This document shows, piece after piece, positions 52,817 through 60,923 of a DNA stretch of 64,000 nt. Below the pieces are notes generated by a model, which saw only the letters and a list, made by a program, of their open reading frames with translations, searched no databases and had not been told where the DNA came from. The position numbers and the translations under genes were made by a program. Origin of the DNA: S015-6 sp964384945 (GTDB lineage Bacteria; Desulfobacterota; DSWW01); contig CAYLMK010000013.1 of NCBI GenBank assembly GCA_964384945.1, positions 1 to 64,000 on the forward strand, written 5' to 3'. The number at the start of each line of letters is the position of its first letter. Position 1 is the first letter of the stretch.

Positions 52817-53653
52817 TCAGGAGACCGACTCGAGCGCCTTGACGAACTCGGCCGGCTCGATGTCGATGCCCGTCCAGAGCCGGAAGGTGCGTCGAGCCTG
52901 GTTGGCGAGCGAGGCCAGGCCGTCCGTGAACGGAATCCCATGCGCCCGGGCCATCTTCTCCCAGAGGTTCTCCCTGCGGCCGTAATTGAGGTCCATGACG
53001 AGCTCGCACTCCGAGAGCTTCAACCTCCCCACCTGCAACGCGAGGTCCGGCGCCTCCTCAGGGCTCGAAACACTCGTTGCGTTGACCACGATATTGGCGG
53101 CCAGCCCCTCTTCCAGGATCGAGCTCAGGAACTTCGGGGTTCCGCCCAGGCTTTCGACCGTCTTGCGGGCCTTTGCCTCGTCCCTTCCGGCCACGAAAAC
53201 CTCCGCGGCTCCCAGCCAGTTCAGGATGAAGACGACCGCCCGGGCCGCTCCGCCGGTCCCCACGACCAGGGCGGACTTGCCCTTTGCGTCGAAACCCGCG
53301 TCCCGCAAGGCATCCATGAAGCCGATGGCGTTCGTGTTGTATCCCTTGAGGGCGCCGTTCCCGTGAACGATGGTGTTCACGGCCCCGATGATGTTTGCAC
53401 CTTCCGAGAGCGACTGGATGTGCTGAATGACCGCCTGCTTGTACGGAACGGTTACGTTGGCCCCGGCCACACCGGGCCGGCGAAGATATTGGACCACGCC
53501 GCGCAACTCGTCGGGCTTGACGCTCCAGGGCTCGTACGTGCCCCGGAAGCCCACGCGCCGCATCACGGCGGAAAAGATCGCAGGGGATCTGGATGACAGG
53601 ACCCTCTCGTCTCCGATGATATAGAAAGCCTTGGGGTCGACTCCGTCTTCCAT
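52817..53653 (-). CDS. aroE: Shikimate dehydrogenase (AroE)-like protein with altered active site
   Basis: This 278-aa protein has the AroE fold. The substrate region reads SSRSPAIFSAVMRRVG, where the usual SxSPxxHN has lost its His-Asn (Phe-Ser here). ANVTVPYK carries the catalytic Lys72, and VVGTGGAARAVVF is the NADP loop. The other half of the catalytic pair, Asp in GxNTDxxG, is Asn108 (GYNTNAIG). Near the end, LANQARRTFRLWTG matches. Two substitutions at substrate-binding or catalytic positions suggest a different hydroxy acid or a weakened enzyme. It is last in a minus-strand run with UxaA-family lyase and nitroreductase-like genes. The ATG at 53653 has GGGAGAGG upstream. Confidence 0.75.
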   Translation of the reverse strand: MEDGVDPKAFYIIGDERVLSSRSPAIFSAVMRRVGFRGTYEPWSVKPDELRGVVQYLRRPGVAGANVTVPYKQAVIQHIQSLSEGANIIGAVNTIVHGNGALKGYNTNAIGFMDALRDAGFDAKGKSALVVGTGGAARAVVFILNWLGAAEVFVAGRDEAKARKTVESLGGTPKFLSSILEEGLAANIVVNATSVSSPEEAPDLALQVGRLKLSECELVMDLNYGRRENLWEKMARAHGIPFTDGLASLANQARRTFRLWTGIDIEPAEFVKALESVS

Positions 53654-53697
53654 GCCTCTCCCTGTACGCCCGGCGGCTCCGTCGACGCGCCCGTCCC

Positions 53698-54840
53698 TTA
53701 CGCCGGCTTTACAAACCGGGCCAGGGGCATCCGCAGGCTGACCGGATCCGGATACCGTTCCCGGTAACCGGCGCGAAGGATAAACTGGATCTCTCTGCCG
53801 TCGGCGAGGTGCTTGGACGCCTCCTTTCGCCACGGCTCCTCTTCGAGCATCTGGGTCATCGGGTGCAGCGCAATGTTCTTCTCCCGAACGCGGAGGAACA
53901 GCCGCTCGAACCGCCTTCCTGTCTCGATCAGGGAGGCCACCTCGGCGTTTTCACTGGTTATCAGAATCCATCCGGCGCACTGTTTGACCTGGGCCGCCAC
54001 CATGTCCACGGTCTTGTCGCGGAAGGATTGGCCGAGCACCGAATCTCGATCGAAAAAGTTCCTCACGTACCAGCCGGCAAAACCCTCGATCTCCATGCTG
54101 GCGGGCGTGAGCCCGGTTCGGTGGTTTCTTGCAGCCTTGTTCGACCACCGTATCCAGTCGGCCAGCTCCTCCTGAGCTGCGTCGCGATTGGCCTGCGCGC
54201 GGTTCGCTTCGAGGGTGCCTTGGGCGAGGTACGTCGCATGTGTCGTTCCGGCAGGGACGTAGAGGGAATCGTTCGAGTTTTGCGTGAGAAACCGGACGTC
54301 CTCGGTGCGGAGTTCCCGTTGCTGATAGCCCGTCCTCAAGGTGCGGCGGAGCCTCATCGCGTTCAAATCGGAGGGGACGGGAGGCTGCCTCCTCAGCCGC
54401 AGCTCCAGGATGTCGGGCTCGTACGGGCTCTTTGCAATGACCTGGTAGTCGATCGCAATGCCGAATTGCAGCCCGGCCACGACCATGTTCTCCAGGAACG
54501 CCCCGAGAGAGAGCAGGAGCTCGCGATTTCCGGGATCGACCGCGGGAAGCCAGCGTTCTCTTGCAGACCCCAGGGTCCACCGGTTCGGTTCCTCGATCCT
54601 CACCTCCCACGGCTGGGTGTTGTGTCCGCTCGGCGCGAGCGATGCGAGGTAGAGCATCTCCGCGCGATCCTCGTCAAGCATGTTCCCAAGCGACTGCCTC
54701 TCCGAGGCTTCCGCAAGACCGGATCGAGTCACTGTTCCGCAGCCCGGCAGGGCCGTGGTCACGGCGGTGGCCAGGAAGGATTTCCCTGCCCATCCGAGAA
54801 AAGCCCTCCTTTCCAGGGACGCCGGTTGCGGTATCGTCAT
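53698..54840 (-). CDS. Tat-exported nitroreductase-like lipoprotein
   Basis: The 380-aa precursor has a twin-arginine signal (LERRAFLGWAGKSFL) ending in a lipobox (LPGC, Cys34). It should therefore be exported folded, with its cofactor, and lipid-anchored. The mature part starts like nitroreductase-family flavoproteins: MLYLASLAPSGHNTQPWEVR (the S/NxQPW flavin motif). Further matches such as MRLRRTLRTGY and FIxRAGY-like endings follow. The length is about double that of a minimal nitroreductase, as in the larger twin-domain forms. It probably binds FMN. It sits 16 bases after the UxaA-family gene in the same run; the substrate is unknown. Confidence 0.75.
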   Translation of the reverse strand: MTIPQPASLERRAFLGWAGKSFLATAVTTALPGCGTVTRSGLAEASERQSLGNMLDEDRAEMLYLASLAPSGHNTQPWEVRIEEPNRWTLGSARERWLPAVDPGNRELLLSLGAFLENMVVAGLQFGIAIDYQVIAKSPYEPDILELRLRRQPPVPSDLNAMRLRRTLRTGYQQRELRTEDVRFLTQNSNDSLYVPAGTTHATYLAQGTLEANRAQANRDAAQEELADWIRWSNKAARNHRTGLTPASMEIEGFAGWYVRNFFDRDSVLGQSFRDKTVDMVAAQVKQCAGWILITSENAEVASLIETGRRFERLFLRVREKNIALHPMTQMLEEEPWRKEASKHLADGREIQFILRAGYRERYPDPVSLRMPLARFVKPA

Positions 54841-54856
54841 GTCGTCCTCCTTCCGT

Positions 54857-56011
54857 TCAGAATGCCGGGCCCACGGTGTGGATCGACAGGCAGTCCTGCA
54901 GGTTCGCCTCGGCCTTGGGCCGCTCGCCTTCGGCCACCCGCTGGATGAGGTCGATCAGTTCGCTGCCGGCCGCGCGGATATCCACGCCCTCGAGCAGACG
55001 GCCCGCGTTCACGTCCATGTCGTCTTCCATCATCCTGTAGAGTTCGCTGTTCGATGCGATCTTGACGACGGGCACGATCGGGAATCCCACCGGAGAGCCG
55101 CGCCCGGTGGTGAAGAGCATGATCTGGGCGCCGCCGGCCGCCATGCCGGTCAGGGAGAAGATGTCCGAGCCCGGCGTGTCCATGAGGACGAGCCCCCTGG
55201 CCGAAGGCTCGGCCCCGTATGCGACGACCTCGTTCACCGGCGACGTCCCGCCCTTGATGATGCATCCCAGGGACTTCTCGGTGATGTTGGTGAGCCCTCC
55301 CTCGATGTTGCCCGGCGAGATGACCATGCCCGCCAGGGGGCCGAGGGCCTCCTTCACGAACTTCCTCTGGTCCCGGATCATCCCGTAGACCTTCTCGCCG
55401 ATCTCCGGGGTGGCGGCCCGCTTCTTCAGGATGTCCTCCGTGCCGATCATCTCCGTGGTCTCGGAGAGGATCACCGTGCCGCCCCGGGCGACCAGCCAGT
55501 CTGCGGCCGCTCCGACCAGGGGATTGGCGGTCACGCCGGAGAGCGCGTCCGACCCGCCGCACTCGAGGCCGAGCACAAGCTTGTCCCATCCGCACGGCTC
55601 CCGCTTGAGGGTCGCGGCCTCGGCCAGCATCCGCCGGGCGATGTCCACGCCCTTGGCCGTGGTCTTCTTCGTCCCCCCCTGCTCCTGGATGACCAGGCTC
55701 TCCACCGGCTTGCCCGAGGCCTGCGCCTGGGCGGCGAGCTGGGGCGCCTTCATGAACTCGCAGCCGAGGCCCACGACCAGGATGGAGGCCACGTTCGGAT
55801 TTCTGCACAGGCCGGCGACGGTGCGGCCCGTGATTTCCACGTCGGCCAGCCCGCGGCCGCACCCCTCCGGGTGGGTGACCGTCTTGACCTCCGGGACCTC
55901 CCGCCCGATGGCGTTGACGACCCCGTTGGCACAGGATACGGAACTGATGACCAATACGTGATTTCGGACCCCGCACTTCCCGTCGGGACGTCGATATCCC
56001 AGGAAGCCCAT
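54857..56011 (-). CDS. UxaA-family hydrolyase, large subunit (altronate dehydratase / sulfolactate lyase type)
   Basis: The 384-aa protein starts GFLGYRRPDGKCGVRNHVLV, the start of the large subunit of two-part UxaA-family lyases. Conserved segments include SSVSCANGVV, HPEGCGRG, ILVVGLGCEF, LVLGLECGGSDALSGVTANP and GIDIxAAG-type endings. Cysteines in the last two suggest an Fe-binding site. Two-subunit members include altronate or galactarate dehydratases and (2R)-sulfolactate sulfo-lyase (SuyAB); the sequence alone cannot choose. Its small SAF subunit is encoded 1 base upstream on the same strand. Confidence 0.85.
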   Translation of the reverse strand: MGFLGYRRPDGKCGVRNHVLVISSVSCANGVVNAIGREVPEVKTVTHPEGCGRGLADVEITGRTVAGLCRNPNVASILVVGLGCEFMKAPQLAAQAQASGKPVESLVIQEQGGTKKTTAKGVDIARRMLAEAATLKREPCGWDKLVLGLECGGSDALSGVTANPLVGAAADWLVARGGTVILSETTEMIGTEDILKKRAATPEIGEKVYGMIRDQRKFVKEALGPLAGMVISPGNIEGGLTNITEKSLGCIIKGGTSPVNEVVAYGAEPSARGLVLMDTPGSDIFSLTGMAAGGAQIMLFTTGRGSPVGFPIVPVVKIASNSELYRMMEDDMDVNAGRLLEGVDIRAAGSELIDLIQRVAEGERPKAEANLQDCLSIHTVGPAF

Positions 56012-56012
56012 T

Positions 56013-56279
56013 TCATTCCTCCTCCCACTTCAGGTTGTGCGTGTGGACCCAGTCCCCGGGCCGTATCGGGCCGGAGGCGTATCCGATCGTCTCTCCGTAC
56101 TTGCGGACGGGCCCGTTTTCGGGCACCTCTGCGATGGCTACCTTGTGATTTCGCATGATGTCTTCGTTGGCCCTGAGCTTCAGATCGCCGATTCCGGTGA
56201 CGGCCTCGCCGGCCTTGATCTCCCGGATGGCCACGGCGACGTTGTCCCTCGGGTCGATGCGTACGGCGTTTGTCTCCAT
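56013..56279 (-). CDS. UxaA-family hydrolyase, small (SAF-domain) subunit
   Basis: This 88-aa SAF-domain protein has AVAIREIKAGEAVTGIGDLK near its start and PENGPVRKYGETIGYASGPI and GDWVHTHN in the second half, with HTHN as the typical ending. In UxaA and SuyA proteins this domain is the N-terminal or separate small subunit of the dehydratase/lyase. It is followed by the large subunit after 1 base (TGA then ATG), so translation is coupled. It is the first of the lyase genes in the minus-strand run. Confidence 0.87.
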   Translation of the reverse strand: METNAVRIDPRDNVAVAIREIKAGEAVTGIGDLKLRANEDIMRNHKVAIAEVPENGPVRKYGETIGYASGPIRPGDWVHTHNLKWEEE

Positions 56280-56319
56280 CGCGAACCCCTTTCCCTTGGT
56301 TTCTCCCGTTGCCTTCCCC

Positions 56320-57252
56320 TCAACCGTTCCACAGGGATGGGGGATAGACTCCGCGCTCGACCAGTGCGCGCACGGCCTGCTCCACGGCCGGCCTGTCTTC
56401 CCTGTAGGTGATCCCGAACCAGCGCTCTTCGGTCCGGAGTACCTTGACCCGGGCGCGGCCCCCGGCCGTCAGTTGCCCGATCCGTTCCGGCAGGAAGTAC
56501 TCCGCCTTGGGGTCGGATCCGCGACGCTCGAGAAACGAGAGGAAGCCGGTCTCGAGCTCGCCGAAAAGGGCGGGTGTGAAGCCCCACAGGTTCATGGAAA
56601 CCACGCTGTCGGCGGGCAGCTCGATCCAGTTCTTCCCGTCTTCCGTGTGCCGCACGCCGTCCCGGAACCGCCGGATCTTCTCCCGCTCGCGGATCGCGCG
56701 GAGGGTTCCGTCGGAGGCGATCTCGCACACCCCCCGCGACACGTAGCCGTGCTCGGACAGGGTGTTTCCGAGGAGGTACCCGACCAGGCATCCCTCGATC
56801 ACCCCGTCGCGCTCCCGAACATTTTTCAGATAATCACACACCGCATGGAAGGCGGAGGGGCCGTAGAAGTCGTCCGCATTGATGACGGCAAAGGGGGTGC
56901 GGACCTGATCGCGGCACACCAGGACGGCGTGGGCCGTTCCCCAGGGCTTCCCCCGGCCCTCCGGGACCGTGAAGCCTTCCGGCAGCGGCTCCAGCTCCTG
57001 GTACGCGTAAGCCGTCTCGATCCGCTCCTCGATCCTGCGGCCGATGCGCTCCCGGAACTCGTCCTCCATCTCCCTGCGGATCACGAACACGACCCGGCCG
57101 AACCCGGCCCGCCCGGCGTCATAGACCGAATAGTCGACGATCTTTTCGCCTGCCGGGCCGACCGGATCGACCTGCTTGAGGCCGCCGTAGCGGCTCCCGA
57201 TCCCGGCCGCCATGACGATCAAGGCGATTTCGGGCATGGTTGTGTTTTCCAT
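56320..57252 (-). CDS. Nucleotidyltransferase family protein (sugar-1-phosphate NTP transferase-like)
   Basis: This 310-aa protein has the nucleotidyltransferase signature IALIVMAAGIGSRYGGLKQV (G-x-G-T/S-R, with the K) and a metal site in VINADDFYGPSAF. YLLGNTLSEHGYVSRGVC and VSMNLWGFTPALFGEL follow. Such enzymes make NDP-sugars from NTP and a sugar-1-phosphate; the substrate is unknown. It lies 41 bases before the SAF-domain gene on the same strand and is divergent from glgP. The ATG at 57252 was chosen; one at 57237 (MPEIALIV) is also good. Confidence 0.87.
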   Translation of the reverse strand: MENTTMPEIALIVMAAGIGSRYGGLKQVDPVGPAGEKIVDYSVYDAGRAGFGRVVFVIRREMEDEFRERIGRRIEERIETAYAYQELEPLPEGFTVPEGRGKPWGTAHAVLVCRDQVRTPFAVINADDFYGPSAFHAVCDYLKNVRERDGVIEGCLVGYLLGNTLSEHGYVSRGVCEIASDGTLRAIREREKIRRFRDGVRHTEDGKNWIELPADSVVSMNLWGFTPALFGELETGFLSFLERRGSDPKAEYFLPERIGQLTAGGRARVKVLRTEERWFGITYREDRPAVEQAVRALVERGVYPPSLWNG

Positions 57253-57500
57253 GGTCGAAAGGTATTCATCCCGGAAGGATATGGAATCGACCGCAAGAGT
57301 GCAAATGCCGGGGAGAACGGGGAATTCCACACCTTCGTCTACGACGGCCCGCCCTTCCGATTCCCTGTCGCTCACACGAAAGGCGAGGCGGTCCCTCGGG
57401 ACGCGCGTTTCTCCTTCCGCGACTTGATCCCGGACGAAAAAGCGCTTGCGTTTCCGGAGCCGTAAGATGAGAATCCCTGGAAATCGGAAAGGAGCCTTCC

Positions 57501-59678
57501 ATGGACAAGAAGTTGGTGAGGAAAGGCGTCATCCAGGCCGGGAGGCAGGACATCCGCCGCGAGGCCCAGGAGTTGGCGCGCTACATTCCGGCGCGCCTCG
57601 CCCCGCTGGCCCAGGTCGTTTACAACTACTGCTGGTCCTGGCATCCGGACGGAGAGCAGGTGTTCCGGGACATCGATGAGTACGAGTGGACCCTCAGCGG
57701 GAGAAACCCGGTCCGGTTCCTCTGGAGGGCCTCCCAGCCCGCCCTGGAGCGCGCCGCCGCAGACAAGCGGCTGGTCGCGCGCGTGGATGCGCTCCGGGAC
57801 TTTCTGGAGGAAGAACTCGACCGCGAACCCTCGCAGGACGGCATCCCTCCGGAGAACCCGGTGGCCTTCTTCTGTGCCGAGTTCGGCCTGCACCGGTCCA
57901 TGCCCGTCTACTCGGGAGGGCTCGGCGTGCTTGCCGGCGACATCCTCAAGGAGGCCTCGGACAGGGCCCTGCCCATGGTGGGCATCGGCCTGATGTATCA
58001 GCGCGGCTTCTTCCATCAGCGTATCGATGCGTCCGGCTACCAGCACGAGTATTGGTATGCCACCGGACCGGATCGCCGGCCCACCGCCAAGATCACGGTG
58101 GAAGAGGGGGAGCCTCTCTGCGTTACGGTGCCGATCTGGGGAGAATCGGTGAGGGTCCACGTGTGGCGCGTGGAAGTCGGAAGAATCCCCCTCTTTCTTC
58201 TCGATACCGAGGTGCAGGAGAACACGCCGCGCCAGCGATACATCACCGCCCGTCTTTACGAGGGCAACCACCAGATCCGCCTGGCCCAGTACGCCCTGCT
58301 CGGCGTGGGCGGCATACGGGTTCTCAATGCCCTGGGGATCCGCCCTTCCGTGATCCACATGAACGAGGGTCACCCGGCGGCGGCCACCCTGGAGATGGTC
58401 AGACGGGAGGTCGACGCGGGGGTCCCCTTCCCGGAGGCCTGTGATCGCGTCCGCCGCAGGGTGGTGTTCACGACCCATACACCGGTGCCCGCCGGAAACG
58501 AGACCTACCCGCCGGATGAGTTCGGCGCCGTCTTCCAGGACATGGCACAGGCCATGGGGACGGACCGGGAGGGGCTTCTCCGGCTCTGCAGGGTCCGGCC
58601 CGACGACCGGAACGAGCCGCCGGGCATGACGGTTCTGGCCATCCGGATGAGCCGCAGCGTCAACGGCGTCAGCCGAATTCACGGCGGCGTGGCGAGACGG
58701 ATGTGGCGGGATCTTTTTCCCGGCCGGTCGGGGGAGGACGTGCCCATCACGCACGTCACCAACGGCGCGCATTTGCCCACGTGGATCGCGCCGGAGATCC
58801 GAAGGCTCCTGGACCGGTACCTTCGGCCGGACTGGTATTTGCAGGAAAGGGTCATGGACCCGGCGACGTGGGAGGCGGTGGATTCCATCCCGGATGAGGA
58901 ACTCTGGGCGGCCAGGAAGGCGATGAGCACCCGGCTCATTTCATGGGCGAAGACGCACAGCGTGATCGACCGGCTGACCCGGGGAGACACCATGGAGTAT
59001 GCCCTCGCGGCCTCCCAGACATTGGACCCCAACGCCCTCACCCTGGGCTTCGCACGGCGGCTGGCGACCTACAAGCGGCTCTACCTCCTCACGCACGATC
59101 CCGGCAGGGTGCTTCCCATGCTGGAGGGCCCTCGACCCATACAGCTTCTCTTTGCAGGCAAGGCCCACCCCCGGGACGAGGAGGCGAAGCACATGCTGCA
59201 GAGGATGTTTCAGCTCAAGGGGAACCGGTCGGTCGGCCAGCGCGTTGTGTTTATCGAAGACTATGACATGGGGGTTGCCAGAAGGATGGTGGCCGGTTGC
59301 GACGTCTGGATCAACCTGCCCAGGCCCCCTCTCGAGGCCAGCGGCACAAGCGGCATGAAGGCGGCCTTCAACGGCACCCTGAATCTGAGCGTTCTGGACG
59401 GGTGGTGGGCGGAGGCGTACGACGGGCGGAACGGTTGGGGGATCGACGGGACCGAGGACCCGGACCACGGGGCCAAGGACGCCCGGGATGCGGCGGCCTT
59501 TTACGACCTGATGGAAAAAGAAGTGATCCCCCTGTTCTACGATCGGGATGAAAAGGGGGTCCCCCACGGCTGGGTCCAGCGCATGAAGGCCTCGATCCGC
59601 ACGATTGCGCCCCGGTTCTGCGCCACGCGGATGGTGGACGAATACGTCCGCCGAATCTATCGCGGCGGCTCCGTGTGA
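57501..59678 (+). CDS. glgP: Alpha-glucan (glycogen) phosphorylase, GT35 family
   Basis: This 725-aa PLP-dependent enzyme releases glucose-1-phosphate from glycogen or maltodextrin. It is of the shorter bacterial type, beginning VVYNYCWSWHPDGEQVFRDI. It has FFCAEFGLHRSMPVYSGGLGVL, MNEGHPAAATLEMVR, THTPVPAGN and THVTNGAHLPTW. In the C-terminal half come GFARRLATYKRLYLL, IEDYDMGVARRM and EASGTSGMKAAFNGTLNLS, where the Lys is the PLP-binding residue. It is divergent from the nucleotidyltransferase gene and lies in the same region as malQ and glgB, which would supply and process its substrate. Confidence 0.95.
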   Translation: MDKKLVRKGVIQAGRQDIRREAQELARYIPARLAPLAQVVYNYCWSWHPDGEQVFRDIDEYEWTLSGRNPVRFLWRASQPALERAAADKRLVARVDALRDFLEEELDREPSQDGIPPENPVAFFCAEFGLHRSMPVYSGGLGVLAGDILKEASDRALPMVGIGLMYQRGFFHQRIDASGYQHEYWYATGPDRRPTAKITVEEGEPLCVTVPIWGESVRVHVWRVEVGRIPLFLLDTEVQENTPRQRYITARLYEGNHQIRLAQYALLGVGGIRVLNALGIRPSVIHMNEGHPAAATLEMVRREVDAGVPFPEACDRVRRRVVFTTHTPVPAGNETYPPDEFGAVFQDMAQAMGTDREGLLRLCRVRPDDRNEPPGMTVLAIRMSRSVNGVSRIHGGVARRMWRDLFPGRSGEDVPITHVTNGAHLPTWIAPEIRRLLDRYLRPDWYLQERVMDPATWEAVDSIPDEELWAARKAMSTRLISWAKTHSVIDRLTRGDTMEYALAASQTLDPNALTLGFARRLATYKRLYLLTHDPGRVLPMLEGPRPIQLLFAGKAHPRDEEAKHMLQRMFQLKGNRSVGQRVVFIEDYDMGVARRMVAGCDVWINLPRPPLEASGTSGMKAAFNGTLNLSVLDGWWAEAYDGRNGWGIDGTEDPDHGAKDARDAAAFYDLMEKEVIPLFYDRDEKGVPHGWVQRMKASIRTIAPRFCATRMVDEYVRRIYRGGSV

Positions 59679-59851
59679 GACGGGAACAAGCGCAGCCCCT
59701 TCAACCCTCCTCCCTCGTTTTCGCCCGAAACAGAAGGGCCACACCTATACGGGCATGGCCCTTATGCGGCATTCGATGACCTGCCCCCGGGATACAGGAT
59801 GTGTCGCCTCTCAGGGATCGGGATACAAACCGCGTCCCGGGCAAGGCCGGT

Positions 59852-60256
59852 TCAGGGGCAACCGACCACGCAGGTGTTGAGGGTGTTCAGGCAGGCCGTA
59901 CCCGTGTCTGCTCCCTCCAGGCAGACCTCGAAGGCGTCTCCGCAATCTGTCCAGCACTGGTTGCACGTATCGAACATGAAGTCGACCGCGGGCAGGCATC
60001 CCGGAATATCATCCACGAATGCCTGATAACAATTGTCCCCGCACTCGTCCGTACCGCACCCAGACAAACAGGTCTTCAGTTCGTCGACGTTCGCGGAGGC
60101 CTGTGTCTGGCAGTCCTCCGAGGTGAACTGCTCCAGGGCCTGCTCGCAGGTCATCTGGGGCGCTTCGTCATCGTCGTCGCCGCACCCGGCGAGGCCCAGG
60201 GCAAGGATCAGCCCCGAGCAGAACAGGATCGCCGCCATCGTTTTCCAGATCTTCAT
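59852..60256 (-). CDS. Cysteine-rich lipoprotein (14 Cys in mature part)
   Basis: This 134-aa protein has a signal peptide and lipobox (LAGC, Cys25), then an Asp-rich linker (GDDDDEAP). The remaining domain has 14 cysteines, an even number, fitting a disulfide-knotted or cluster-binding domain on the outside of the cell. The pattern includes CLSGCGTDECGDNC and CNQCWTDC. AAGGAG lies 7 bases before the ATG at 60256, which was chosen over 60274. It stands alone between glgP and the malQ operon. No family is recognised; similar Cys-rich lipoproteins occur in myxobacteria and related Desulfobacterota. Confidence 0.7.
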   Translation of the reverse strand: MKIWKTMAAILFCSGLILALGLAGCGDDDDEAPQMTCEQALEQFTSEDCQTQASANVDELKTCLSGCGTDECGDNCYQAFVDDIPGCLPAVDFMFDTCNQCWTDCGDAFEVCLEGADTGTACLNTLNTCVVGCP

Positions 60257-60584
60257 CTTCGTCTCCTTTCCCATCCCAGGCTGTTTGATGTGCAGTACGC
60301 CGGATCGTTTCCGGATCTCCCGTGTATCACGGCACCCCCCGTTCTGTAAAGCTCTTTTTCAGTCTTTATACCGTAGGCTCGTTGCGGGACGGTTACCCTG
60401 CCTTCGTCATGGGCCCGCCCGGCAGGATGCGGCGGGGCCGGCGGCGCCCCGCCACCCGGCGCACTGATTGCCGTCGATTCGCTCTCCGTCGACCTTGCGA
60501 ACGCATGGACATGCAGGCTGCAAGAAACCTCCTCCAGGGATCAGAGGACAGCAGGAGAATTGGCCGGGGTTGGGGATTGGCCGG
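60257..60584. other. Intergenic region upstream of the Cys-rich lipoprotein gene
   Basis: About 330 bases between the lipoprotein gene start and the 3' end of the winged-helix gene. It holds TATAAA-like and direct GATCCGG-repeat sequences but no clear promoter pair, gene or RNA. Confidence 0.4.
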
Positions 60585-60923
60585 CTAGGGACAGGGCGGT
60601 GCCTGCGCTGCGAGACGGAACACGGGCGGCTCGATCCGCTGGCATCGGCAGCGGGGGCAGGCGCTCGGCCGGGTGAACCGCCTCCTCCCTTCGAACCGGA
60701 ACCCGCACTGCAGGCACTCCGCCGCCTCGATCAGGAGCCGCCGGCCGGACCTGCGCAGCGATCTTTCCAGATGTTGGAGGTGGGGGGCCACGTCCTTCTC
60801 CCGGATCCGGACCCGGGCCGAAAGCTCCCGGGCGGTCAACGGTCCCTCCTCGAGGCACGAGAGGATCGACTGCCTGAGGGTGCGCTCGTGCGCGCGGGGC
60901 TCGATTCGCGGCCGGTCCCTCAT
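60585..60923 (-). CDS. Winged-helix regulator with zinc ribbon
   Basis: The 112-aa protein has a winged-helix part (about 10-60, RQSILSCLEEGPLTARELSA). A zinc-ribbon part follows (about 70-100), with CLQCGFRFEGRRRFTRPSAC and PRCRCQRIEPP, which together supply the cysteines. Small proteins of this layout are often annotated as transcriptional regulators of unknown target. Its ATG overlaps the malQ stop as ATGA, so it is the last gene of the glgB-malQ operon and may control it. Length is usual for such proteins. Confidence 0.8.
   Translation of the reverse strand: MRDRPRIEPRAHERTLRQSILSCLEEGPLTARELSARVRIREKDVAPHLQHLERSLRRSGRRLLIEAAECLQCGFRFEGRRRFTRPSACPRCRCQRIEPPVFRLAAQAPPCP

Noticed and set aside
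59733..59760. GGGCCA/TGGCCC inverted repeat after glgP as a terminator
   Set aside because: The loop is long (about 14 bases) and no T-run follows.
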